DNA of 8,651 bases from Ktedonobacter sp. GTDB lineage: Bacteria > Chloroflexota > Ktedonobacteria > Ktedonobacterales > Ktedonobacteraceae. Both the position numbers and the translations under genes were made by a program. A model generated the notes under the pieces. That model searched no databases, was not told the DNA's origin, and saw nothing but the letters and a program-made list of their open reading frames with translations. The DNA is taken from contig DMFQ01000029.1 of assembly GCA_003450555.1 (NCBI GenBank), forward strand, positions 1 to 8,651, in the 5' to 3' direction. The first letter of the stretch is position 1; each line of letters opens with the position of its first letter. Positions 1 to 6,323 of the stretch are shown in pieces.

Positions 1-83
1 CTCCTTCATCATTTCTGCGTTGAGCTTACCATATGTTTAAAGTTGAAGTCAAGAAAGTATCCTTCTAATGATCTGAGAAACCT
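1..83 (-). other. short non-coding stretch downstream of the Rad50-like gene
   Basis: This is the sequence after the stop codon of the Rad50-like ATPase, read on the minus strand. I see no stem followed by a T-run that would act as a terminator. At the very edge (1-6) the minus strand reads AAGGAG, which could be the ribosome binding site of another leftward gene starting outside the window. Overlapping ATG codons (7-12, minus strand) could equally be the start of such a gene, but they lack a clear Shine-Dalgarno. Whether the operon continues to the left cannot be decided here. Confidence 0.3.
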
Positions 84-3000
84 CTATATCTCGGCTCCCA
101 CCGAAGCTGGCTCGGCCTCTATCATTTCCCCATCCTCTTCTTTTTCACCCTCACTCTTGCTCTCTTGCTGCGCCTCACTCCCACTCCCATTTATCGCTAG
201 CGCTGGAAAAGATGCTACCACCGGTAAATTGCTCTCAACGACAACACCGTTATCCATGTAGATATGGTAGGGGAACATGGCCGGGTCGAAAGCGCTGCTG
301 TGCGAAACGAAGAGTATCTGCTCAAAGTGCTGGCCCAGGATTTCGCCCGTCACAACATTGACCAGTGCCTGGGTGCGGCTGCGATCAAATGAACTCAGAG
401 GCTCATCTAATACCACAAAGCCAGGGGCAGCTACTAATTCGCGCGGCAGGGCGGCAATAGCGAAGGCCAGGCGCAGAGCCAGCGACAACTGGTCCGTGAC
501 CCCACCGGAGAGTGCCGACCTGGGCACATATTCGCCCGCCGCCGTATCCCATACTCTCAGTTGGAACGGGCCTCCACTGGTAGTCCCCTCATCTTCATCC
601 GTTCTCAAACGCACATCGTGATAGCGTCCACTGGTTAGTAGGGGTAAGAGTTGTTGCATGTAGTACGCGGTACGCGGCAGCATCTTGCGCATCAATCGCT
701 CTGACATGGATTTCAATAGCAAGCTGCCGTATTTCTTGGTCTCGTAGTCGCGTTCCTGCTGCTGCTTCCGTATCCGCGCCTGCTCCAGGTCAAGCCTGTC
801 TCCTGTTTGCAACTGCGTGCTAAGTGACAATTCTTGCTGCTCCAGTGTCTGCAGTTCCTGCTCGAGAGACTCGCGGTCCTCTTCCAGGCGCGCGCGGTCC
901 AGCGTAGTATACTCTCCGACGAGAGGCCAGACAGACACAATAGCGGTGAAGTTGTAACTTTTAGTTGGAGGGCGATTGCGTTGGACAAGCATGGTTGTAA
1001 TACGTTCATGCGCCTCTTCGATCTCCTGGCGACACAGCTCGATCTTCGCTTTTGAAGCTTTCTCCTGTACCTGTATCTTCTCCAATCCTTGTAGGAGACC
1101 GCTCTCGTCAGCATGGATAATCTCTTGCGCGCAGCGTTGGCGCAGCATCACAAGTGTCTCCGCGAAAGGGTTAGCTGGCACTATCCAACTGCCGAGGGAG
1201 CCGCTGTACTTGGCAAGGCGATTATAATGGTCGGCCAGTGAGTCCTGCCATTCTTTCAGTACAATGGCATAGTGATCGTGGCGACTTTGTAGCTCAACGC
1301 GATTCCCAAGGCTTATATGCAGAGTCTCTAGCTGTTTGCGCGCCGCGATTTCCGCGCTGTTGATGGCGGTCTGCCCGAAGGTGACGCCCAGGGGTTTGAC
1401 ACGCTGGCGTAGTGAGTCCTGCAAACTTTGCAAGGCGCTGCGTAATGTAAGCTGCTGCTTCCGTGCAAGTTCAAACTGCTCAACAACATTCACCCCCTGG
1501 TAATGTTGACCTCGCTCCGTAAGCGCACGCTTGCTCCCCAGTAGAATATCAAGCGACTCCTTCTGTTCCTTGAGCTTTGCTGTAAGATCACTTACGTGTT
1601 CGAGCTTACTATCCAGCGTGACGATCTCTCGCTCAGTAGCCTTGATTGCATCTGCGATAGCCATTTCCAGGTCGTCTACCGTCGTGGTGGATTCTTTGAC
1701 AGAGGCAACCGTGGCAACTGAGGTATCGAAAGTGGGAATGGATAGTCCCTCCTGACCCGACAGCGTCGTTATTTCGTTCTGCCTGTCCTGGATGGCAATG
1801 CGATCAGATCGTAATTTCGCGTCCATGTTGTCCCAACCCTCGTTTTTACGCTGGTCTTCTAAATGTTGACGCTCTTGGCGCAGTACCGCTACTGCATCCT
1901 TTATCACATTGACCTGGTCATGCAAGGCAAGGGCAGCATCCTGTTTCTCGGTCAAATGCTGCTGTATACTGTCGAGACTCTCACCCTTATCCTGTATCTG
2001 CTGCAGGAGTTGCTGGGCTTCTTCGCGCGAACGTGGCACGCTACCTCCAAGCGAGCGGATCTCTTGCTCAACCTGCGCCAGCGCATCGCGTTTACCACTC
2101 GTGCGCATCGCTGTTTCGCGTGCCGCAACCATCATGCCAACCTGGCTGATGGCGTCCTGCATGTGTCTATTGGCTATCTGTTCCTCGTTATGCACCTCGT
2201 TATATTTATAAATGCTCAAGCCCGCACCCGCTAATAGCAAGAGCACGAGTAGCCCTAATGCAGAGGCCAGGATAGCCTGCTGTGAAAAAATCAAGAGCGC
2301 GACAATGCCCAGGACTATACCGAGACCGCCGCTTCCTATGGCGATCATCAACCACCTATTCGCGGCGCGGCGGGCTTCTAAAGCCGCATTTGTCAATCGC
2401 TCCTGGTGCTGGTGGGCCGCCATGACATGTTGCTCGGCCTCCGCCAGCCCCTGTGATAACCCTTTCAAGTGCTGCCATACTTTGAGTTGACGCTCGATAT
2501 TGAACTGCTGCAATTGCTTTTCTAGCGCATCTACCTTTTGCTGCGCCTGCCGAGCCTCGGTCTCGACCAGCTTCAGTTCTTGTTCCTTCTCCTCTAAGTC
2601 TTTCCGCGTCTTTGCCAATTGTACGGTATTCTCTTCCACCAACCCCTGCTGCATGACGCGCCGAGTATACTTTTCTTCGGCTTGCTCAAGTGCCCTCAGC
2701 CGTTCGTTCAATCCACGCAAACGCCGCAAACGCGCCTCCAATGGTGGACGACCAACGCGCCGCAATTCTTCTAATTCGTTGAGCGACTGCCGTCCCTGTT
2801 CCATTTGCGCGCCTAGATTGCTCATCTGCGCATCCAGTTCGTCATTTTCCTTTTGCAGTCTCTCGTAGCTTTTGAGTTCCTTTTCCAGCTCCTTGATAGT
2901 GTTTACCGCACTCAGCAGGTCATTCGACAGGCGCTCCAATGTGCCAAATGAACGAGTCAGATCAACCAGATCTTTGACGCGTTTCTCCAGCGCGGGAAGC

Positions 3001-3920
3001 TCTTCGTGCTCCCTCCGATCGAGTTCTGCTATCTCCCGCTCCAATTCAGGTAATTCGCGCCGTGCCTCAGCTATCTCATCATATGCGGTGATAATCTCAC
3101 CGAGGGTAGCATCTGCTTTGTTTAGTTGCTGTATACGACTCTGGCGGGCCTTCAGTTCGGCACGCTTCGCGCGCAGTTGTTCGAGAAAAAGCTCTTGCTC
3201 CGCGATATCCGCCTCTTGCTGGTTGATCTCCGTCAAGTCCTCAGAGACGGACACGGCATCGAGCGCCGCCTCAAGTTCACCCAACCGCCGACTTAATTCA
3301 GGAATGCGGGCCTGCACCTCGGCCAGTTTCAGTCGTTCGGTACTTTCGTGCAGCATCCGTTCATCGTTTGGCGTCAATTTGAACTGCTCTGTCAAACGCA
3401 TCAGCTTTTCAAGGCCCAGCAGCTTGCGCAGCGTCGCCTCTCGTTCACTTCCCGGCAGGTTCTCTACCCGATGCAAACTTTTTTGTTCGATATAACAGGA
3501 GTTGCGCAGGGTTTCGCCGTCCATGCATCCTAACTCGGTGATGATTCGTGCGTTGGCGCTCCCCAGACGTGTTATTGGCTCTTCTTCAGGCATCCCTACC
3601 TTGTGCACGTACAGGGTCACCTGCTGTCCCTTTCCCCGCTCGATGATGCGGTTGATGATCAGTTCCGTCGCACCAATAGAGAGGGTAAGTGTGACACTTG
3701 CCTGTGACGAGCCATAGAGTACCAGCTCATCAACAGAACTTTTGCTGCGGTCCGAGGCGATAGCTGTACCATAGAGAGCAAAATAAATGCTCTCCAAAAG
3801 GGCAGATTTGCCTGCTTCATTCGGACCCTGAATGAGGATACTGCCGCGCTGCGGGAAGTGCAGGTTGATCTCCCGTAGGAGCCTGAAACGTTCAACAGTG
3901 AGATGTTTGAGTATAATCAT
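84..3920 (-). CDS. SbcC/Rad50/YhaN-like coiled-coil ATPase with internal transmembrane hairpin
   Basis: A 1278-residue ABC-class ATPase of the Rad50/SbcC group, the expected motor and clamp partner of the Mre11-like protein encoded 2 nt upstream. Seen in the sequence: Walker A GPNEAGKS (32-39), Q-loop glutamine at 146 in CYIEQKS, long charged coiled-coil arms (about 175-520 and 575-1080), signature LSGGV (1137-1141), Walker B VVLDE (1169-1173), D-loop SSFD and switch His1207. All ATPase residues are intact. The NEAGKS Walker A and the SGGVTDQLSLALRLA signature region resemble B. subtilis YhaN more than E. coli SbcC. There is no CXXC zinc hook; a two-helix hydrophobic hairpin (about 523-570) interrupts the coil. 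After the ATPase head comes an acidic, Ser/Glu-rich tail of about 35 residues. The ATG lies 2 nt past the upstream stop, with an AAGGCGG-like site inside the end of that gene, so translation is probably coupled. The role in DNA-end processing is inferred from family; the membrane location is predicted. Confidence 0.9.
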   Translation of the reverse strand: MIILKHLTVERFRLLREINLHFPQRGSILIQGPNEAGKSALLESIYFALYGTAIASDRSKSSVDELVLYGSSQASVTLTLSIGATELIINRIIERGKGQQVTLYVHKVGMPEEEPITRLGSANARIITELGCMDGETLRNSCYIEQKSLHRVENLPGSEREATLRKLLGLEKLMRLTEQFKLTPNDERMLHESTERLKLAEVQARIPELSRRLGELEAALDAVSVSEDLTEINQQEADIAEQELFLEQLRAKRAELKARQSRIQQLNKADATLGEIITAYDEIAEARRELPELEREIAELDRREHEELPALEKRVKDLVDLTRSFGTLERLSNDLLSAVNTIKELEKELKSYERLQKENDELDAQMSNLGAQMEQGRQSLNELEELRRVGRPPLEARLRRLRGLNERLRALEQAEEKYTRRVMQQGLVEENTVQLAKTRKDLEEKEQELKLVETEARQAQQKVDALEKQLQQFNIERQLKVWQHLKGLSQGLAEAEQHVMAAHQHQERLTNAALEARRAANRWLMIAIGSGGLGIVLGIVALLIFSQQAILASALGLLVLLLLAGAGLSIYKYNEVHNEEQIANRHMQDAISQVGMMVAARETAMRTSGKRDALAQVEQEIRSLGGSVPRSREEAQQLLQQIQDKGESLDSIQQHLTEKQDAALALHDQVNVIKDAVAVLRQERQHLEDQRKNEGWDNMDAKLRSDRIAIQDRQNEITTLSGQEGLSIPTFDTSVATVASVKESTTTVDDLEMAIADAIKATEREIVTLDSKLEHVSDLTAKLKEQKESLDILLGSKRALTERGQHYQGVNVVEQFELARKQQLTLRSALQSLQDSLRQRVKPLGVTFGQTAINSAEIAARKQLETLHISLGNRVELQSRHDHYAIVLKEWQDSLADHYNRLAKYSGSLGSWIVPANPFAETLVMLRQRCAQEIIHADESGLLQGLEKIQVQEKASKAKIELCRQEIEEAHERITTMLVQRNRPPTKSYNFTAIVSVWPLVGEYTTLDRARLEEDRESLEQELQTLEQQELSLSTQLQTGDRLDLEQARIRKQQQERDYETKKYGSLLLKSMSERLMRKMLPRTAYYMQQLLPLLTSGRYHDVRLRTDEDEGTTSGGPFQLRVWDTAAGEYVPRSALSGGVTDQLSLALRLAFAIAALPRELVAAPGFVVLDEPLSSFDRSRTQALVNVVTGEILGQHFEQILFVSHSSAFDPAMFPYHIYMDNGVVVESNLPVVASFPALAINGSGSEAQQESKSEGEKEEDGEMIEAEPASVGAEI
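2202..2354 (-). other. two transmembrane helices within the Rad50-like coiled coil
   Basis: This encodes residues about 523-573 of the ATPase. The first hydrophobic run starts at Trp523 and ends at Phe545. A three-residue turn (Ser-Gln-Gln, 546-548) leads into a second run from Ala549 to Ile570. The N-terminal flank is basic (Arg residues just before Trp523) and the C-terminal flank starts Tyr-Lys-Tyr and then turns acidic. This fits a tight hairpin with both arms in the cytoplasm. In canonical Rad50/SbcC this middle region carries a zinc hook; YhaN-type proteins are known to carry membrane segments instead. Confidence 0.85.
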
Positions 3921-3922
3921 AG

Positions 3923-5227
3923 CTACCGCCTTTTTACCTCGTCCATAGCCGCCAGAAGATCTTCTCTGGTTGAGCGCAAAGCTTTTTTCTCCCGTTCATC
4001 ACGCGCGGCATCGATCCATTCGTCTACTAAGGTCATCAGTTCCTCACGAGGGGAGAAACGCTCGCCTGTTTCCGCTGATAGGGCTTCCAGTTCAGGCAAG
4101 ATTACCAGGCTGCTATCGTCGATAGCGAGGGCAAAACAATGTTCTTCGCCATAGCGCCGAATCTGGTTCAAATCCAATTGATGGTACTGACCCCGTGTCA
4201 GTTGACCTTCAAGGTACAACTGTACCATCGTCTCCTCATTGCAGAGGGGCTGCAGCCGCTCAAGTATACTTTCAGTGATAGAGGCAGTAGTGCTGGCTTC
4301 ATCCGGCCAGAGTTCACTGGTCTTTAGAAGCAATCGCTGCAACCTCAGGGAATCGACCGCGACATGCTTACACCAACGCATGCCGTTGGCGGCAAGCCCC
4401 AGAAAGACGAAACCTGGTTCCTGCTCAGTATCACTGAAGTCGATACGCTGTGTAGCTCCGGCTACGACAATCTCGCACTGACCACTATGCACATGTTGGT
4501 AACCATGGTGATAGCCAGCCAGGATATAGCGAAACAATGATTGTTCATTCATACTACTGCGGCTAACCTCAGCACGTGTATCCAATAGAGACGTTCCTGA
4601 GGTCATGCCTTCGAGGGGTGCATGTAAAAGGAGGATAGCTACTGCGGCACGCTCAATATCACCCAGTTCAAGTTCATGGATGCGCGTTAATGGATTGCCT
4701 TCCTGTCCCGCCAGTACCCCAAGGCCACAGATACCGACTAAAACATCACGCACCTTAATCATGACAGGCTCAAGTTCAGCAGGATTGGGGGGGAAATAAT
4801 GCATGACACCCAGGTGCGCGTAGCTGAGCTGCGGAGCTTGAGCAACTTCTCCCAGCAGAGAGTGCGTCTCAGCCGGTGTATCATGAACGCCTCCAAGGGC
4901 AAAGACACGCACACCCGCCTGCCGCAACTGTGCCAGCCGCGCTGAAACAAAACTGCGATCCCGTTCATCTGGAGTGGTTGAATCAAACAAATCCCCTGCC
5001 TGCACAAACAGATCAACCCCCTGACCCACTGCGAAATCGGTTGCCTGCTGAAAGGCGCGGCGCAAGCGCAGCTGGCGCTCTTCGCGTTTGCGCGGGTGCT
5101 GTCCAAAAGCACTATAGCCAAGGTGGTTATCAGAGGTAAATACGACGGTGATTGTATCATCAGAACCCTGTTGCTGCTCGGAGGACCCTGCTTCTGCCTG
5201 GATACCTCCCACATTATTCTCTGTCAT
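3923..5227 (-). CDS. SbcD/Mre11-like metallophosphoesterase with altered metal ligands
   Basis: A 434-residue calcineurin-like phosphoesterase, the expected nuclease partner of the Rad50-like ATPase in the same operon. The domain starts after a polar, low-complexity extension of about 25 residues. Visible motifs are SDNHLG (Asp33, His35), AGDLFD (Asp79), GGVHD (113-116, His115), LLLHAP (His202) and GYHHGYQ (238-244, His241), then QRIDFSD and a C-terminal capping region ending in a charged helix. In Mre11/SbcD the third motif is normally GNHD and the fifth GHxH, so an Asn and a His metal ligand appear to be Val114 and Tyr239 here. I checked both codons on the minus strand. The catalytic His of motif III is kept. 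Nuclease activity may be lost or changed. The ATG at 5225-5227 is the first possible start, since an in-frame TGA directly precedes it, but it has no close Shine-Dalgarno. Confidence 0.9.
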   Translation of the reverse strand: MTENNVGGIQAEAGSSEQQQGSDDTITVVFTSDNHLGYSAFGQHPRKREERQLRLRRAFQQATDFAVGQGVDLFVQAGDLFDSTTPDERDRSFVSARLAQLRQAGVRVFALGGVHDTPAETHSLLGEVAQAPQLSYAHLGVMHYFPPNPAELEPVMIKVRDVLVGICGLGVLAGQEGNPLTRIHELELGDIERAAVAILLLHAPLEGMTSGTSLLDTRAEVSRSSMNEQSLFRYILAGYHHGYQHVHSGQCEIVVAGATQRIDFSDTEQEPGFVFLGLAANGMRWCKHVAVDSLRLQRLLLKTSELWPDEASTTASITESILERLQPLCNEETMVQLYLEGQLTRGQYHQLDLNQIRRYGEEHCFALAIDDSSLVILPELEALSAETGERFSPREELMTLVDEWIDAARDEREKKALRSTREDLLAAMDEVKRR

Positions 5228-5246
5228 TCAACGACGCGGCGCGCAT
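5214..5246 (-). other. possible ten-codon mini-ORF overlapping the phosphoesterase start
   Basis: On the minus strand an ATG at 5244-5246 opens a ten-codon frame (MRAASLNDRE) that ends in TAA at 5214-5216, inside the first codons of the phosphoesterase gene in another frame. A GGGGA stretch lies a few bases before this ATG, and a stronger AAGGAGGAG lies about 16 nt before it. Ribosomes finishing this frame would stop next to the phosphoesterase ATG, so it could act as a coupling leader. It is short enough to be chance. Confidence 0.15.
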
Positions 5247-5262
5247 ACCGTCCCCAGTGCCG

Positions 5263-5271
5263 CTCCTCCTT
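5263..5271 (-). promoter_or_regulatory. strong Shine-Dalgarno-like sequence upstream of the phosphoesterase gene
   Basis: The minus strand reads AAGGAGGAG, an excellent match to the anti-Shine-Dalgarno sequence. It sits 35 nt before the annotated phosphoesterase ATG and 16 nt before the ATG of the small overlapping frame, both too far for ordinary initiation. No start codon stands at the usual 5-10 nt spacing. Confidence 0.35.
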
Positions 5272-5322
5272 CCAATTATTTTTTGGCTCCCTCTCTTTGG
5301 AGGGTTCCTGACAATCCGGGCA

Positions 5323-5352
5323 ATTGTATCCGTATCAAAACGAGTCTATCAC
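5323..5352 (-). promoter_or_regulatory. weak candidate sigma-70-type promoter for the Mre11-Rad50-like operon
   Basis: On the minus strand GTGATA (5347-5352, 4 of 6 to TTGACA) is followed after 18 nt by TACAAT (5323-5328, 5 of 6 to TATAAT). This would start transcription near 5316 and leave a leader of about 90 nt with a small CCCTC/GAGGG stem. The match is modest and the organism's consensus is unknown. Confidence 0.3.
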
Positions 5353-5459
5353 AAACAAAGACGATTAAAAACCAAATCCCATAGAAAAAGGACTATTTGG
5401 GGGATAGCAAGCAAAAAAAATTGACGAAATATCCAAAAGTACCGAAAGGAACTGAAGCG

Positions 5460-5488
5460 TAGACACCGTGCATCTAACCTATTAAGAT
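5460..5488 (+). promoter_or_regulatory. candidate sigma-70-type promoter for the HD-GYP/GNAT unit
   Basis: TAGACA (5460-5465, 5 of 6 to TTGACA) is separated by exactly 17 nt from TAAGAT (5483-5488, 4 of 6 to TATAAT). The predicted start near 5495 leaves a 5' leader of roughly 145 nt before the GTG of the HD-GYP gene. The first copy of the TAACCTA repeat falls inside the spacer and -10 region, where a regulator could act. Confidence 0.4.
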
Positions 5489-5625
5489 GTTAAGTGTTTG
5501 CGTTATTTTCAAACCCAGCAAACCGAAACGCTTAACCTAATTAGCACGTCTAATAAGATAGAGGGACATTTCTTTGAATGCATTCTATGTTATATAAGCA
5601 ATAAACGGACACATTGCACGTCCTT

Positions 5626-5640
5626 AGAGGGGAGAGGAAG
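5626..5640 (+). promoter_or_regulatory. ribosome binding site that decides the HD-GYP start
   Basis: The purine-rich run AGAGGGGAGAGGAAG lies directly before the tandem GTG codons at 5642 and 5645. It is the only good Shine-Dalgarno in the region and favours a GTG start here over the TTG at 5498 that opens the longest reading frame. Confidence 0.6.
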
Positions 5641-5641
5641 A

Positions 5642-6313
5642 GTGGTGGCAGTAACACAGTACAATAGAGAAGGAGAATCGCGCAGCATCCTCATATCCTT
5701 TGTACAGAGTATTCAAGAACGAGATATCGTCACTTACGAGCACTCGAGAAGAGTGGCAACTTATGCGCAACGCCTGGCCCGTTACCTGGGCTGGAGTCGG
5801 CGCGAGGCATACGACCTTGCCCTGGCCGCGCTCGTACATGACCTCGGCAAGACGTGGATCGCCAATGATATTCTCAACAAGTCAGAAGCGCTCTCAGATG
5901 ACGAACGCCGCACCATGGAGCGACACCCCGTGATAGGGGCACGCATACTCATCGGCTGCGATGTGCACCCTTTTTACGTTGAGACTGTCCTGCACCACCA
6001 CGAGGCATGGGATGGTCGCGGCTATCCCAATGGTCTGCACGGAGAAGAAATTCCCTTAGGCGCACGCATTTTGACCGTGGCCGATGTCTATGACGCCTTA
6101 ACATCCCAGCGCCCATATAAAGTAGCATTTTCAGACGATGCCGCTCGTGAGCGCCTGCTCAGGGGAGCCGCCACCACTTTCGACCCCACTATTGTGCGAG
6201 CCTTCCTCCATCTGCTGGATACATACCCGAATTTCACGTTGCCGCAGAGCGTCTGCGCTCTACCCCAAAGTACTCGCGCCAGCCAACAATTCCCCTTTTT
6301 GACAGACTTCTAA
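5642..6313 (+). CDS. stand-alone HD-GYP domain phosphodiesterase
   Basis: With the GTG at 5642 the product is 223 residues and consists of almost nothing but one HD-GYP domain. Seen in the sequence: YEHSRRVA (His34), VHDLGK (His66-Asp67), MERHPVIGARIL, HHHEAWDGRGYP (His118 to Pro129), then IPLGARILTVADVYDALT, SQRPYK and a closing GAATTFDPTIV. These are the complete metal-binding and GYP signatures of the family, which hydrolyses cyclic di-GMP (some members prefer cGAMP). The activity is therefore predicted from intact motifs. There is no receiver, PAS, GAF or membrane domain, so control must come from a partner or from expression. The frame is open back to a TTG at 5498, but those 48 codons lack a ribosome site and look non-coding. 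The GNAT gene follows after 10 nt. Confidence 0.88.
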   Translation: MVAVTQYNREGESRSILISFVQSIQERDIVTYEHSRRVATYAQRLARYLGWSRREAYDLALAALVHDLGKTWIANDILNKSEALSDDERRTMERHPVIGARILIGCDVHPFYVETVLHHHEAWDGRGYPNGLHGEEIPLGARILTVADVYDALTSQRPYKVAFSDDAARERLLRGAATTFDPTIVRAFLHLLDTYPNFTLPQSVCALPQSTRASQQFPFLTDF

Positions 6314-6317
6314 AAGG
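6312..6317 (+). promoter_or_regulatory. ribosome binding site of the GNAT gene
   Basis: AAAAGG(A) overlaps the TAA stop of the HD-GYP gene and stands 6-7 nt before the ATG at 6324. This supports that start and co-translation of the two genes from one message. Confidence 0.6.
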
Positions 6318-6323
6318 ACCATC

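Larger units (their letters stand above)
5228..5641. other. divergent intergenic region
   Basis: About 414 nt lie between the divergently read phosphoesterase and HD-GYP genes, visibly richer in A and T than the genes either side. It contains the two candidate promoters and the Shine-Dalgarno-like site listed separately. It also holds a short direct repeat, TAACCTATTAAG at 5475-5486 and TAACCTAATTAG at 5533-5544, and an A-run at 5413-5420. I see no RNA gene, riboswitch architecture or long inverted repeat. Confidence 0.6.

Noticed and set aside
713..1114. A 133-codon minus-strand open frame inside the Rad50-like gene
   Set aside because: It is a shifted frame of the same strand within an intact, motif-bearing gene and has Arg/Ser/Trp-rich nonsense composition.
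2872..3495. A 207-codon plus-strand open frame, very rich in Ser and Arg
   Set aside because: It lies wholly antisense to the coiled-coil arm of the Rad50-like gene. The composition is what antisense of Glu/Leu/Arg-rich coil codons gives, and there is no domain or ribosome site.
4886..4888. GVHD as a possible reading error for GNHD
   Set aside because: The codon is GTT on the minus strand; changing it to an Asn codon needs two base changes, so a simple single-base error is unlikely.
4759..5214. A 151-codon minus-strand open frame within the phosphoesterase gene
   Set aside because: It is the shifted frame of a gene whose catalytic motifs are all in the main frame. No family features are visible and no frameshift is needed to read the real gene.
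5421..5449. TTGACG at 5421 as a -35 box
   Set aside because: No acceptable -10 hexamer stands 16-18 nt downstream; the sequence there is GAAAGG-like.
5498..5641. N-terminal extension of the HD-GYP protein from a TTG at 5498
   Set aside because: There is no Shine-Dalgarno before the TTG, the 48 residues show no domain, and a strong purine-rich site stands before the GTG codons at 5642/5645. The likely promoter start falls almost at the TTG.
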